A stretch of DNA of 64,000 bases from Erwinia oleae (GCF_000770305.1 NZ_JNVB01000001.1:109966-173965); one strand, 5' to 3'. Positions 10,555 through 20,317 are shown, counted from the stretch's first letter. Notes: generated by a model from the letters alone, not told the origin. Numbers and translations: made by a program.

Positions 10555-12387
10555 ATGAGAAGATTTATTACCACTCTGGCCATTTTGCTGGTGGTGATTG
10601 TGGCGGGAATGATGGCGCTGGTTTTATTGGTGAATCCCAACGATTTCCGCGCCTATATGGCCCGTCAGGTTGAGCAGCGCAGCGGTTATACGCTGGCGCT
10701 GAACGGCGATCTTCGCTGGCACGTCTGGCCCCAGCTCAGCATTCTCTCCGGGCCGATGACGCTCACCGCGCCCGGCGCGCAGCAGCCGGTGGTGAGCGCT
10801 GAGAATATGCGTCTGGACGTTCGCCTGCTTCCTCTTCTCTCTCATCAGCTTTCGGTAAAACAGGTGATGCTGAAAGGCGCGGTGGTGCGCCTGACGCCGG
10901 AAAGCGACAGTCAGCGCCCGCAAAATGCGCCGGTGGCGCCAGGTCGTTCAGGCTCATCGGAAATTACCCAGGGCTGGACGTTTGATATTGGCGAACTGCG
11001 CGTGGCCGACAGCCTGCTTATCTGGCAGCAGAGCAACGGCGAACAGATTAACGTGCGCGATGTTAATCTACAGCTTTCTCAGGACAGCCACCGTCAGGCC
11101 CACGTTGAGTTAAGCAGCCGCATCAGCCGCGACCAGCGCGAACTGGTGATGAACCTCAACGCCGACATGGATGTTAACCGCTATCCCCAACAGCTCAATG
11201 CATTGATCAACCAGCTTGATTATCAGCTCACCGGCGCCGATCTTCCGCAGGAAGGGGTGAAAGGCCAGGCGAAAATGCAGTTCTCATGGCTGGGCGATCG
11301 GCAGGCGTTCAGCCTGAAAGAGATCGCCCTCAACGCCAACGACAGCCAGCTCAGCGGCAACGTCAGCGGTACGCTGACGGGCCGTCCGCAGTTAGATATC
11401 GATCTGCGCGCTCCGATGCTGAATATGGATTCCCTGCTGGGACTGGCAGACGGCAGCAGCGATGGACAGCAGGCACAGTCGCAGCGCGCGGGTGCCGCAC
11501 CGGTTATCGCCCAGCGCGCAGAGCATGATAACAGTGATTCGCCGCTTAACGCGATCGACGGCAAGGTGAAGCTGGCCGTTGACACGCTGCGCTGGCGAGG
11601 GGTGGACTTTAGCCAGGTCGCACTTGACGCCAGCAGCCGCGAAGGGATAATGCAGCTTGCCAGATTCAGCGGCAAAGCGGGGAACGGCAGTTTTTCACTG
11701 CCGGGCAGTATCGACGTTCGCGCGGCGCAAACGGCGGTAGCGTTACAGCCAGAAATCAGCGCCATTGATGTTGCCGCGCTGCTAAAAGCATTTAGTTTAC
11801 CGGCCTCGCTCAGTGGCGATCTGTCGCTGAAAGGGAACTTTACCGGCATCGGGTTAACCGTTGCTGCCTTTAAACGCACCTGGCAGGGCAGCGCAATGCT
11901 GAACCTGGATAATGCGCAAATCGCCGGACTTAACTTCCAGCAGATGATCCAGCATGCTGTTGAGCGCTCGAATAGCCGGGTAAAAGGAACAGATAACGCG
12001 GCTGCAAAAAACGATCTACAGCAAATTAAAGGCGGCGCCACGCTGAATAATGGCCTGCTGACATTCGACGAACTGAAAGGCAGTTCGCCGGTACTCAACT
12101 ACGCCGGGCAGGGCAGGGTAAATCTGCCGCAACAGCTTGCGGATATCACGTTTGGCGTGACCGTAACTAAAGGCTGGCAGGGCGATGATGAACTGGTGAA
12201 ACGGTTACAGCAAACGCCGGTGCCGCTGCGCATCTACGGCCCGTGGTCGGCGTTGAACTACTCGTTACAGGTCGACCAGGTGTTGCGTCAGCAGTTGCAG
12301 GATGAAGCGAAAAAACGTTTGAAGGACTGGGCAGATCGTAATCGAAGCGGCGACAGCTCTGTGCAAAAGCTGATAAAGGATCTGTAG
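10555..12387 (+). CDS. asmA: AsmA, outer-membrane assembly / phospholipid-homeostasis protein
   Basis: A 610-residue protein (E. coli AsmA is about 617). It has one N-terminal membrane anchor (about residues 4-26) followed by LVNPNDFRAYMARQVEQRSGY, the typical start of the AsmA domain. A long periplasmic part rich in beta structure ends in a conserved C-terminal block (YGPWSALNYSLQVDQVLRQQ, ending VQKLIKDL). AsmA-like proteins are thought to bridge the periplasm and move phospholipids to the outer membrane. The ribosome site AGGGGAAGG lies just before the ATG. The gene is convergent with yegH. Confidence 0.95.
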   Translation: MRRFITTLAILLVVIVAGMMALVLLVNPNDFRAYMARQVEQRSGYTLALNGDLRWHVWPQLSILSGPMTLTAPGAQQPVVSAENMRLDVRLLPLLSHQLSVKQVMLKGAVVRLTPESDSQRPQNAPVAPGRSGSSEITQGWTFDIGELRVADSLLIWQQSNGEQINVRDVNLQLSQDSHRQAHVELSSRISRDQRELVMNLNADMDVNRYPQQLNALINQLDYQLTGADLPQEGVKGQAKMQFSWLGDRQAFSLKEIALNANDSQLSGNVSGTLTGRPQLDIDLRAPMLNMDSLLGLADGSSDGQQAQSQRAGAAPVIAQRAEHDNSDSPLNAIDGKVKLAVDTLRWRGVDFSQVALDASSREGIMQLARFSGKAGNGSFSLPGSIDVRAAQTAVALQPEISAIDVAALLKAFSLPASLSGDLSLKGNFTGIGLTVAAFKRTWQGSAMLNLDNAQIAGLNFQQMIQHAVERSNSRVKGTDNAAAKNDLQQIKGGATLNNGLLTFDELKGSSPVLNYAGQGRVNLPQQLADITFGVTVTKGWQGDDELVKRLQQTPVPLRIYGPWSALNYSLQVDQVLRQQLQDEAKKRLKDWADRNRSGDSSVQKLIKDL

Positions 12388-12407
12388 GGCGGCGGCCAGC
12401 GCCGCCC
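12387..12407. terminator. GC-rich hairpin between convergent asmA and yegH
   Basis: GGGCGGCG (12387-12394) pairs perfectly with CGCCGCCC (12400-12407) around a 5-base loop. It fills the 25 bp gap between the two stop codons. No T-run follows on either strand, so intrinsic termination would be weak. Confidence 0.4.
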
Positions 12408-12412
12408 GGATA

Positions 12413-13984
12413 TTATCCGCCGTTCTGGTGGCGTAAGGGAATAATTTGCACTTTCTGTACGCGATGGCTTTCAACCTGAAGCGTGCGGAACAGATAATCC
12501 GCAATGCAGATCTCTTCGCCTTCTTCGGGGACCTGCTGGGTATGCTCCATCAACAGGCCGGCGAGCGTGTTATAGTCGCGTTTTTCGTCCAGCGGCAGCG
12601 CCACATACATAATCAAATCATCCAGCGGCATATGTCCATTCGCCGTCCAGCTTCCGTCAGCGTTCTGCTGAATATCGTAACGCGGATCGATCTCTCCCCC
12701 TTCGTTTGGCAGATTGCCCGCAATGGTTTCCATCAAATCGCTGAGCGTCACCACGCCTTCCACCGAACCAAACTCATCGACCACAAAGGCGAAATGCGTG
12801 CGTGCCGTGCGGAACTGCTCCAGCGCCGGCAACAGGTTGAGCTGCTCCGGAAACACCAGCGGCTGGCGAATGAGCGCGCGAATATCCAGGCTGTCGCCAT
12901 GCAGCGCCTGCTGGAGCAGATCGATAACATGCACCACCCCGAGCGGCTCGTCGCTATTCTCGGTTATCACCAATCGCGTATGCTGGTTACTGTCGAGCAG
13001 CGCCATGATCTCCTCCGGCGATTCCGCAAGATCGATATGTTCAATATCATGGCGTGACGTCATGATACTGCTCACCGTGCGCTGGCCCATTCCCAGCACA
13101 CGCGCAATCATCATCCGTTCCTGCCGATTAAAAATGGCCTGGCTTTCCAGACGATCGGCGACCAGTGAAGAGGTGTCGCTATCCAGCTCCGCCGGTTCAT
13201 GATTGCCGCGGAGTAAACGCAGCACCGCCTCAGCGGTGCGTTTACGCAGCGGCCCTTTCGACGAAAGAAAACGGCGGCGGTTGAACTGCGCCAGCTGATT
13301 GAGCGCCTCAATAATCACTGAAAAGCCGATCGCCGCGTAAAGATAACCTTTGGGAATGTTATAGCCGAATCCGTCAGCCACCAGGCTGAAGCCAATCATG
13401 AGCAAAAAGCTCAGGCAGAGAATGACAATGGTGGGGTGTGCATTAACGAATCGCGTTAACGGTTTACTGGCCAGCAGCATCAGCAGGATGGCGATAATCA
13501 CTGCCGCCATCATTACCGCCAGATGATCGACCATGCCAACGGCGGTAATAACAGAATCCAGCGAGAATACCGCGTCAAGCACCACTATCTGGGCAACCAC
13601 CGGCCAGAATTTTGCGCCGCGCTTTTGGGGATCCTCCTCCTCGTCTTTTCCTTCCAGACGCTCGTTCAGCTCCATGGTGGCTTTGAACAGCAGGAAAAGG
13701 CCTCCCGTCAGCATAATGACATCGCGCGCACTGAAAAAATGCCCGGCAATGTTGAACAACGGGGCCGTTAATGAGGAGAGCCAGGAGATAGAGGCCAGCA
13801 GCACCAGGCGCATCACCAGCGCCAACAGCAGCCCGGTGATACGGGCCCGGTCGCGCAGTGCAACGGGCAGCTTTTCAGCAAGAATGGCGATAAAAACGAG
13901 GTTGTCGATGCCCAGCACCAGCTCTAAAACGATAAGCGTGACCAGGCCAGCCCAGATTGACGGATCAACGATCCATTCGAACAT
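12413..13984 (-). CDS. yegH: YegH, TerC-family membrane protein with CBS and CorC domains
   Basis: A 523-residue protein. I chose the ATG at 13984 ([20 protein letters not shown]) because it matches the E. coli start; the frame runs 12 codons further. The N-terminal half is a TerC-type membrane domain with the acidic in-membrane motifs [11 protein letters not shown] and [16 protein letters not shown]. Two CBS repeats follow ([11 protein letters not shown] and [21 protein letters not shown]) and then a C-terminal CorC/HlyC transporter-associated domain. TerC relatives are linked to metal (manganese) handling, but YegH has no settled function. It diverges from the exopolysaccharide operon, sharing an 800 bp upstream region. 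Confidence 0.94.
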   Translation of the reverse strand: MFEWIVDPSIWAGLVTLIVLELVLGIDNLVFIAILAEKLPVALRDRARITGLLLALVMRLVLLASISWLSSLTAPLFNIAGHFFSARDVIMLTGGLFLLFKATMELNERLEGKDEEEDPQKRGAKFWPVVAQIVVLDAVFSLDSVITAVGMVDHLAVMMAAVIIAILLMLLASKPLTRFVNAHPTIVILCLSFLLMIGFSLVADGFGYNIPKGYLYAAIGFSVIIEALNQLAQFNRRRFLSSKGPLRKRTAEAVLRLLRGNHEPAELDSDTSSLVADRLESQAIFNRQERMMIARVLGMGQRTVSSIMTSRHDIEHIDLAESPEEIMALLDSNQHTRLVITENSDEPLGVVHVIDLLQQALHGDSLDIRALIRQPLVFPEQLNLLPALEQFRTARTHFAFVVDEFGSVEGVVTLSDLMETIAGNLPNEGGEIDPRYDIQQNADGSWTANGHMPLDDLIMYVALPLDEKRDYNTLAGLLMEHTQQVPEEGEEICIADYLFRTLQVESHRVQKVQIIPLRHQNGG

Positions 13985-14248
13985 TACATACTCGCAAGAT
14001 GATGAGATTTTGCTGATCATAGAGAATATTCATTCATACAACAAATAATCTGGCATTTTAAGCGCGCAACTTTCAGATTATCGCCAGAAAGAGTAGGGGG
14101 AAGTGAAATGAAAATTACCTGCGAGGTAAACCAATATTGCGGTAAAAGTTTCAGAGTTATTCGCATAGCCGGGAAAATTATTTTGCGGCTGGCGTGAACG
14201 CATCCTGAAATCGTTCAGGACTAATCTGAATCAAAATTGTGGTGAATC

Positions 14249-14262
14249 TGAGCTTAATCTTA
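14249..14262 (+). promoter_or_regulatory. Candidate RcsAB box upstream of amsG
   Basis: TGAGCTTAATCTTA matches 10 of 13 positions of the published RcsA/RcsB consensus TRVGAAWAWTSYG. It lies 523-536 bp before the amsG start codon. The experimentally mapped amsG site in E. amylovora is, as I recall, at about -555 to -533, so the position fits. A second, weaker candidate is at 14304-14317 (TAGTCTTATTCCTA). Function is inferred. Confidence 0.5.
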
Positions 14263-14344
14263 GTGAAAAAAGAGGATCGACTCTGGTGGTCCGGGATGAA
14301 AGGTAGTCTTATTCCTAAAAGGGCAGGCGGGCTGTCTCCTGGTC

Positions 14345-14372
14345 TTGTAAAGAGGCCATTTATAACTAGTAT
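14345..14372 (+). promoter_or_regulatory. Possible sigma70 promoter of the exopolysaccharide operon
   Basis: TTGTAA (14345-14350) and TAGTAT (14367-14372) are 16 bp apart. They lie about 80 bp downstream of the candidate RcsAB box and 150-180 bp upstream of the ops site. An overlapping TATAGC at 14370-14375 is an alternative -10. The hexamers are imperfect, which would suit an activator-dependent promoter. Confidence 0.35.
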
Positions 14373-14527
14373 AGCAACGGGTAAGTAGACGACCGCGTTA
14401 ATCTCGCTATTTGCGACGGGCGTCCTTTTAATGTCTTTTTCATGAATGCTGAATTGCGTATCATGAAAAAATGCGGTGGCAGTTGACCGGAGAGGACAGG
14501 ATAAAACCAACAATATTTGGAAACATT

Positions 14528-14566
14528 AGCGCGTATTGGCAGCCACAAGCCAGGGGCGGTAGCGTG
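14528..14566 (+). promoter_or_regulatory. JUMPstart element with ops site (exopolysaccharide operon)
   Basis: This 39 bp block contains AAGCCAGGGGCGGTAGCGTG and ends in the ops core GGCGGTAGCGTG (14555-14566). ops pauses RNA polymerase and recruits RfaH, which then suppresses termination and aids translation of long polysaccharide operons. It lies 218 bases before amsG, in the transcribed leader. The same core recurs at 33164-33175. Confidence 0.92.
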
Positions 14567-14784
14567 TATATCCGGAGAGAACGGCACATAAAGAGGTTAG
14601 GGAAGTCGCCGTTCGCATTGTTGATTTTACCTGTCAATTCTCCCGTTATTCTGCGTATAACAATGACAGGGTTACACCAAACGGAATATGTTGATGTGTA
14701 ATTAATGATGTGATTAAAAAATAATCAATAATTTTCAATGATGAAAATTAATAAATCACAGGCGAAGAAAAATAAGAGTTAACT

Positions 14785-16218
14785 ATGCGCGATATAGAAT
14801 TTACCTTCAAAGGGTTATTAATAAAATTGTCACTGGCCCTTTCAGATTTCATTTTATTTAATGCCTCTTTATTTATTGCGATTCTGCTGATCAATATGCT
14901 TCCGGGTAATTTTCTGGACGATATTTCTACGCATGATCTTAAGTTAAAAATTGCTACACACATTATTCTCTCAGTTATCTGTATTGGTTGGTTCTGGGTG
15001 CGTCTGCGTCACTACACCTATCGCAAACCTTTTTGGTTTGAATTAAAAGAGGTGTTACGCAGCATCCTGATTTTCTCAGTGATTGACCTGTCGATTACCG
15101 CGCTCTCTAAATGGGATATGTCCCGTTGGATTTGGGCGCTGACCTGGTTACTGGCAATGATCTCCATCCCAGTTGGGCGGTCAATTGTAAAACGCGTGCT
15201 GAATAATTACGGTCTGTGGAAGAAGCAGTCGATCATTATCGGCAGCGGCAAAAATGCCGAAGAGGCTTATCTGGCCTTGCAAAGTGAAGAGGTGATGGGT
15301 TTTGACGTTATCGGCTTTTATGATGTTGATAATACGACGCCAGCGCCTGCACTTTTCGGTATTCCCGTTTTACGGGAAGAAGAATCGTTATGGCAGCTCG
15401 TTAACAGCGAAACACAATTTATTGTGGCGGTTGAATATGAGCAGAGCCAGTATCGTGACCTTTGGCTGAAAAGTCTGGCAAAACATAAATGCCGTTCTAT
15501 TTCCGTTATTCCTTCACTGCGTGGCGTGCCGCTGTACGGCACCGACATGGCGTATATTTTTAGTCATGAAGTTATGATTCTTCGCGTCAGTAACAATCTG
15601 GCAAAAAGAACATCGCGCGTGCTGAAACGCGCGTTCGATATCATCGGCGCACTGAGTATTATCACCATGCTGATGCCTGCGCTGGCGGCATTGATCTTTA
15701 TGGTTTCCCGCGACGGTGGTGCCCCTATTTATGGTCATGAACGCGTGGGAATGAACGGTCGCAAATTTAAGTGCCTGAAGTTCCGCTCGATGGTGGTCAA
15801 CTCCAAAGAGGTGCTGGAAGAGGTATTGCGTACCGATCCTGTTGCGCGCGCCGAATGGGACAAAGACTTTAAACTGAAAAACGATCCGCGCATTACCCGC
15901 ATCGGCCATTTCATTCGTAAAACCAGCCTTGATGAGCTGCCGCAGCTCTGGAACGTCGTGCGCGGTGAAATGAGCCTTGTCGGGCCGCGTCCAGTCATCG
16001 AAGATGAACTTGAGCGCTATGCAGGTGACGTTGATTATTACCTGATGGCTAAACCAGGGATGACCGGGCTCTGGCAGGTTAGCGGTCGTAACGATGTGGA
16101 TTATGAAACGCGCGTTTACTTTGACTCCTGGTACGTTAAAAACTGGTCACTCTGGAACGATATTGCCATTTTATTTAAAACAGTAGGCGTGGTTTTGAAG
16201 CGAGATGGCGCATACTAA
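14785..16218 (+). CDS. amsG: AmsG/WceG, undecaprenyl-phosphate galactose phosphotransferase
   Basis: A 477-residue initiating transferase, the length of E. amylovora AmsG. The N-terminal part has several membrane helices. A Rossmann-like region follows (SIIIGSGKNAEEAYLALQ), then the C-terminal bacterial sugar transferase domain (about 280-477) with KRAFDIIGA, KFRSMVVNS, RKTSLDELPQLWNVVRGEMS and the motif GPRPVIEDELERY. By homology it moves galactose-1-phosphate from UDP-galactose to undecaprenyl phosphate on the cytoplasmic face, starting the repeat unit. It is the first gene after the ops leader. A 272 bp gap separates it from wza. Confidence 0.93.
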   Translation: MRDIEFTFKGLLIKLSLALSDFILFNASLFIAILLINMLPGNFLDDISTHDLKLKIATHIILSVICIGWFWVRLRHYTYRKPFWFELKEVLRSILIFSVIDLSITALSKWDMSRWIWALTWLLAMISIPVGRSIVKRVLNNYGLWKKQSIIIGSGKNAEEAYLALQSEEVMGFDVIGFYDVDNTTPAPALFGIPVLREEESLWQLVNSETQFIVAVEYEQSQYRDLWLKSLAKHKCRSISVIPSLRGVPLYGTDMAYIFSHEVMILRVSNNLAKRTSRVLKRAFDIIGALSIITMLMPALAALIFMVSRDGGAPIYGHERVGMNGRKFKCLKFRSMVVNSKEVLEEVLRTDPVARAEWDKDFKLKNDPRITRIGHFIRKTSLDELPQLWNVVRGEMSLVGPRPVIEDELERYAGDVDYYLMAKPGMTGLWQVSGRNDVDYETRVYFDSWYVKNWSLWNDIAILFKTVGVVLKRDGAY

Positions 16219-16490
16219 CCGCCTCGCCTGGGGAGCGAGTGACATCTTTCTCTTCAGGTTATGCGATATCTGGCCGATTAACATTCGTCGGATATAAAAC
16301 GATAAAATTTTTGACGAATTCCAGGCGTCGGCTTTAATGATACCGGCAAGAGATAAAAGGGATAGGGAGTAAAACATGATGAGCAACAGTTACTGTGCCT
16401 GAAAAGGCGGTTCGCCTTATTACTTTTGCATGACGCTACACAGCGGCGGATTCGCCACTATCAATTAAATCACTGATAGCGATGATATAG
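16219..16490 (+). other. Gene-free spacer between amsG and wza with small hairpins
   Basis: The 272 bp spacer has no credible gene. It contains ACAGTTACTGT (16387-16397) and a short stem AAGGCG/CGCCTT (16404-16409 with 16413-16418) followed by a weak T-rich stretch. Either could slow or partly stop transcription before the export genes. No second ops site or clear promoter was seen. Confidence 0.4.
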
Positions 16491-17624
16491 ATGATTACAA
16501 TGAAAACGAAATTGATACCCCTGATGGTATCAGCAGCCATTCTCTCCGGGTGTACCATCGGGCCCGGATCGCATCTCTCCACCAGCGGAAAAGATGTTAT
16601 TGAACAACAAGACAGCGATTTTGACATTGATAAATACGTCAACGTATTTCCAATGACCCCTGGCCTGGTGGAGCAGTTACGTCCGCGCCCGGTGGTGGCT
16701 CAGCCTAATAAATCGCTGGAAACTGAACTGCAAAATTACCAGTATCGTATCGGTGTAGGCGATGTGCTGACCGTGACCGTCTGGGATCACCCGGAACTGA
16801 CTACGCCAGCGGGCCAGTACCGCAGCGCCAGCGATACGGGCAACTGGGTGCACTCTGACGGCACCATCTATTATCCCTATATCGGCCGCGTCCGCGTGGT
16901 TAATCGTACCGTGCAGGAAGTACGTGATGAAGTGTCCAGACGCCTGGCGCAGTTCATTGAAAGCCCGCAGGTTGACGTGAGCGTCGCCTCGTTCAAATCG
17001 CAAAAAGCCTATATTACCGGTGAGGTCACCACCTCCGGTCAGCAGCCTATCACTAACGTTCCACTGACTATCCTGGATGCGGTCAACGCAGCGGGTGGCC
17101 TGGCGGAAAACGCCGACTGGCGCAACGTGGTGCTGACCCATAACGGTAAAGAAATCCCAATCTCTCTTCAGGCGCTGATGCAAAACGGCGATCTGTCCCA
17201 AAACCATCTGCTCTATCCTGGCGATATCCTTTACGTGCCGCGTAATGACGATCTGAAAGTGTTCGTGATGGGCGAAGTGCGTCAGCAATCAACGCTGAAG
17301 ATGGATCGCAGCGGCATGACCCTGGCCGAGGCACTAGGTAATGCGCAGGGTATGGATCAGACCGTAGCGGATGCGACAGGGGTGTTTGTTATTCGTCAGA
17401 TTAAAGGTCAAAACCGCACCAAGATCGCCAACATCTATCAGCTGAATACGAAAGACGCTTCCGCGATGGTGATGGGTTCTGAGTTCCAGTTGCAGCCTTA
17501 CGACATTGTCTACGTGACCTCAACGCCGCTGACCCGTTGGAACCGTGTGATTTCACAGCTGGTACCAACCATCAATGGTCTCTACGACGCGACGCGTAAC
17601 GTACAGATAATTCATAACTGGTAA
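16491..17624 (+). CDS. wza: Wza (AmsH), outer-membrane polysaccharide export lipoprotein
   Basis: A 377-residue protein closely matching E. coli Wza: [31 protein letters not shown] and the conserved [19 protein letters not shown]. The signal peptide ends in the lipobox ILSGC with Cys21 as lipidation site. A second in-frame ATG at 16500 would shorten the signal by three residues; the ribosome site is weak for both. Wza octamers form the outer-membrane channel for high-molecular-weight polymer and work with Wzc across the periplasm. The C-terminus ([14 protein letters not shown]) is the amphipathic helix of the outer-membrane barrel. Confidence 0.96.
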   Translation: MITMKTKLIPLMVSAAILSGCTIGPGSHLSTSGKDVIEQQDSDFDIDKYVNVFPMTPGLVEQLRPRPVVAQPNKSLETELQNYQYRIGVGDVLTVTVWDHPELTTPAGQYRSASDTGNWVHSDGTIYYPYIGRVRVVNRTVQEVRDEVSRRLAQFIESPQVDVSVASFKSQKAYITGEVTTSGQQPITNVPLTILDAVNAAGGLAENADWRNVVLTHNGKEIPISLQALMQNGDLSQNHLLYPGDILYVPRNDDLKVFVMGEVRQQSTLKMDRSGMTLAEALGNAQGMDQTVADATGVFVIRQIKGQNRTKIANIYQLNTKDASAMVMGSEFQLQPYDIVYVTSTPLTRWNRVISQLVPTINGLYDATRNVQIIHNW

Positions 17625-17634
17625 TCCGAAACAT

Positions 17635-18069
17635 ATGATCAATTCAGTCTTAGTGGTCTGCGTCGGAAATATCTGTCGCTCCCCGACCGGGGAGCGACTG
17701 CTCCGAAAAGCACTGCCCGATAAAAAGATTGACTCCGCGGGACTGAGTGCGATGACCGGCTATGCGGCCGACGCCACTGCCAGCAGCGTCGCTGCTGAAC
17801 ACAGCCTGTCGCTGGAGGGCCACGTTGCTCAACAGCTGACCTCGGCGATGTGTCAGCAATACGACCTGATCCTGGTGATGGAAAAAAAACATGTCGACCT
17901 GGTCACCCGCATCAACCCTTCCGTACGCGGTAAGACCATGTTGTTTGGTCACTGGCTCAACCAGCAGGAAATAGCGGATCCCTATAAGAAAAGCCGCGAA
18001 GCCTTTGAAGCCGTGTACGGACTACTCGAAAACGCTGCCCAGAAATGGGTCAACGCATTAAGCCGATAG
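17635..18069 (+). CDS. wzb: Wzb (AmsI), low-molecular-weight protein tyrosine phosphatase
   Basis: A 144-residue cytoplasmic phosphatase with the P-loop CVGNICRS (catalytic Cys9, Arg15) and the general acid Asp115 in DPYKKS. It removes phosphate from the tyrosine cluster of Wzc, and this cycling is needed for polymer export. It starts 10 bp after wza and ends 12 bp before wzc, so the three form the usual export unit. Confidence 0.96.
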   Translation: MINSVLVVCVGNICRSPTGERLLRKALPDKKIDSAGLSAMTGYAADATASSVAAEHSLSLEGHVAQQLTSAMCQQYDLILVMEKKHVDLVTRINPSVRGKTMLFGHWLNQQEIADPYKKSREAFEAVYGLLENAAQKWVNALSR

Positions 18070-18081
18070 TTGAGATTATCC

Positions 18082-20262
18082 ATGAATATAAAAAGTAAGA
18101 TACCGTCAGCGTCGAAAGAGGAATCAAAGTGGTTTGATTTGACGCATCTTGTGGGGCAACTTATTGACCATCGATGGGTAATTGTAGCTGTCACGGCGCT
18201 TTTCATGCTGCTGGGCACGTTATATAGCCTGTTTGCCACGCCGATCTACAGCGCTGACGCGCTGGTGCAGGTAGAAAGCAAAAATCCAAACACCGTGCTT
18301 ACCGATCTGACCGAAATGGGCGGCCCGGCCCCTGCTTCCGCCGCCGAGGTTGAAATTGTGGCGTCGCGCATGGTGATTGGCAAGACGGTCAAGGATCTGG
18401 GACTGGACGTGATGGTTGAGCAGAATTATCTGCCGGTCATCGGCGCCGGTCTGTCTCGCCTGAGCGGCAACAAACCCGGTCAGATCGATATTCCTGAACT
18501 GACCGTGCCAACCGAATGGGACGAGCGCCAGGTTGAAGTCGAAGTTAACGGCCCGGACAGCTATACCGTAACCAAAGACGGCGATGAGCTGTTTAAAGGC
18601 AAAGTTGGCCAGCGCGTCGACCAGAAAGGTGTGAGCATTCTGGTTAAAAGCATCGACCAGGTGGATCCCGGCACCAGCTTTACCGTGACCAAACTGAGCA
18701 ACCTTCAGGCGATCCGCATGATAACCGATAACCTGGCCGTTGCTGATAAAGGTAAGGATACCGGCGTGCTGGGTCTGACCTATACCGGTGAAGATCCGGT
18801 GTTAATCAGTAAAGTGCTCAATCAGATTATTGAAAACTACGTGGGTCAGAACGTTGACCGCAAATCTGCTGAAGCGCAAAAAAGCCTGTTATTCCTGAAA
18901 AACCAGCTGCCGGAAGTACGCGCCAAGCTTGACGCTGCCGAAGACAAATTGAATATCTACCGCCGTCAAAATGACTCCGTGGATATGTCACTGGAGGCGA
19001 AATCGGCGCTGGACTCCTCCGTCAGCATTCAGAGCCAGTTGAACGAACTGACCTTCCGTGAAGCCGAGGTTTCTCAGCTGTTTACGAAAGGCCATCCGAC
19101 CTATCGTGCGCTGCTTGAGAAACGCCAGACGCTGGAAAACGAGCAGAAGAAGCTGAATGATAAAATTGGCAAGATGCCGCAGACGCAGCAGGAGATTGTT
19201 CGTCTGACGCGTGATGTGCAGGCTGGTCAGGAAATCTACATGCAGCTGCTGAATCGTCAGCAGGAGCTGAACATCAGCAAAGCCAGCACCGTTGGCGACG
19301 TGCGTATCGTTGATAACGCGGAAACCGCGAGCAAGCCTGTCGCGCCGAAGAAGATGTTAATCATTCTGGCGAGCATGATCCTGGGGCTGTTGGCTTCCGT
19401 GGGTTATATTCTGCTTAAAGCGCTGTTCCACCACGGTATCGAAAATCCTGAGCAGCTGGAAGAAAACGGCATCAACGTATACGCCAGCGTGCCGCTCTCT
19501 GAATGGCAGCGTAAGAAGGATGCCGAAGCACTGGCAAAACGCGGCATCAAAGAGAAGGTGAATCCGCACAATACGCTGCTGGCGTTGGGTAATCCTACCG
19601 ATCTCTCTATTGAAGCGATTCGCAGCCTGCGTACCAGCCTGCACTTCGCGATGATGGAAGCGAAAAACAACATTCTGATGATCACCGGCGCAAGCCCTGG
19701 CATCGGTAAAACCTTCATCTGTTCTAACCTGGCGACGCTGATTGCGAAAGCGGATCAAAAAGTTTTGCTGATTGATGGTGATATGCGCCGCGGTTACACG
19801 CATGAAATGCTGGGCGCCAGCGGTAAAATCGGTCTCTCTAACGTGCTGTCGGGTAAAACGGCGTTCACGACTGACATGATCCAGCGCGGCGAGTACGGTT
19901 TTGATTTCCTGCCGCGCGGTCAGGTTCCGCCAAATCCTTCCGAGCTGCTGATGCACGATCGCATGGGGCAACTGCTGGACTGGGCAAGCAAAAACTATGA
20001 CCTGGTGCTTATCGATACGCCGCCAATTCTGGCCGTTACCGATGCGTCGATTATCGGGAAACTGGCAGGAACGTCGCTGATGGTTGCGCGTTTTGAAGCC
20101 AACACCCTGAAAGAAATCGACGTCAGCTATAAGCGCTTTGCGCAGAATGGCATTGAGATCAAAGGCGTGATCCTCAACGCCGTGGTGCGTAAAGCCGCTA
20201 ACGCTTACGGCTATGGCTATGACTATTACGATTACAGCTACAAGGGCGACGCCAAAAGCTGA
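18082..20262 (+). CDS. wzc: Wzc (AmsA), tyrosine autokinase and polysaccharide co-polymerase
   Basis: A 726-residue inner-membrane protein. I chose the ATG at 18082 (MNIKSKIPSASKEES), which gives the known AmsA length; the frame also opens at a TTG at 18070 that has no support. A membrane helix lies at about 33-53, a long periplasmic Wzz-type domain with coiled coil follows, then a second helix near 425. The cytoplasmic BY-kinase domain has Walker A GASPGIGKT (about 536-544), Walker A' LLIDGDMRRG and Walker B LVLIDTPP. The C-terminus is tyrosine-rich (YGYGYDYYDYSY) and is the autophosphorylation cluster and Wzb target. It controls chain length and export with Wza. Confidence 0.97.
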   Translation: MNIKSKIPSASKEESKWFDLTHLVGQLIDHRWVIVAVTALFMLLGTLYSLFATPIYSADALVQVESKNPNTVLTDLTEMGGPAPASAAEVEIVASRMVIGKTVKDLGLDVMVEQNYLPVIGAGLSRLSGNKPGQIDIPELTVPTEWDERQVEVEVNGPDSYTVTKDGDELFKGKVGQRVDQKGVSILVKSIDQVDPGTSFTVTKLSNLQAIRMITDNLAVADKGKDTGVLGLTYTGEDPVLISKVLNQIIENYVGQNVDRKSAEAQKSLLFLKNQLPEVRAKLDAAEDKLNIYRRQNDSVDMSLEAKSALDSSVSIQSQLNELTFREAEVSQLFTKGHPTYRALLEKRQTLENEQKKLNDKIGKMPQTQQEIVRLTRDVQAGQEIYMQLLNRQQELNISKASTVGDVRIVDNAETASKPVAPKKMLIILASMILGLLASVGYILLKALFHHGIENPEQLEENGINVYASVPLSEWQRKKDAEALAKRGIKEKVNPHNTLLALGNPTDLSIEAIRSLRTSLHFAMMEAKNNILMITGASPGIGKTFICSNLATLIAKADQKVLLIDGDMRRGYTHEMLGASGKIGLSNVLSGKTAFTTDMIQRGEYGFDFLPRGQVPPNPSELLMHDRMGQLLDWASKNYDLVLIDTPPILAVTDASIIGKLAGTSLMVARFEANTLKEIDVSYKRFAQNGIEIKGVILNAVVRKAANAYGYGYDYYDYSYKGDAKS

Positions 20263-20272
20263 CGTCTGAACG

Positions 20273-20317
20273 GAGGAAGCTTTCAGATCATATCTGGAAG
20301 TTTCCTCTTTGTTTTTG
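20273..20317 (+). terminator. Strong intra-operon hairpin with T-run after wzc (attenuator)
   Basis: GAGGAAGCTTTCAGAT (20273-20288) pairs with ATCTGGAAGTTTCCTC (20292-20307) over 16 bp with two G-U type positions. TTTGTTTTTG follows. It has the form of a rho-independent terminator, yet it sits inside the operon, 10 bp after wzc. A similar attenuator after wzc is known in the E. coli K30 capsule locus. It would lower expression of downstream genes unless RfaH, loaded at ops, suppresses it. Confidence 0.8.

Larger units (their letters stand above)
13985..14784 (+). promoter_or_regulatory. Gene-free 800 bp control region and leader of the exopolysaccharide operon
   Basis: No convincing gene lies between yegH and amsG. 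From left to right the region holds the yegH upstream sequence, a candidate RcsAB box (14249-14262), a possible sigma70 promoter (TTGTAA at 14345-14350 and TAGTAT at 14367-14372, 16 bp apart), the JUMPstart/ops element (14528-14566), and a leader of about 218 bases that becomes strongly AT-rich just before amsG. The long distance from promoter to first gene is typical of the ams and cps operons. Short open frames here have no family resemblance and were not called. Confidence 0.7.

Noticed and set aside
11223..12098. 291-codon minus-strand frame opposite asmA
   Set aside because: A Ser/Ala/Pro-rich antisense shadow of a conserved gene.
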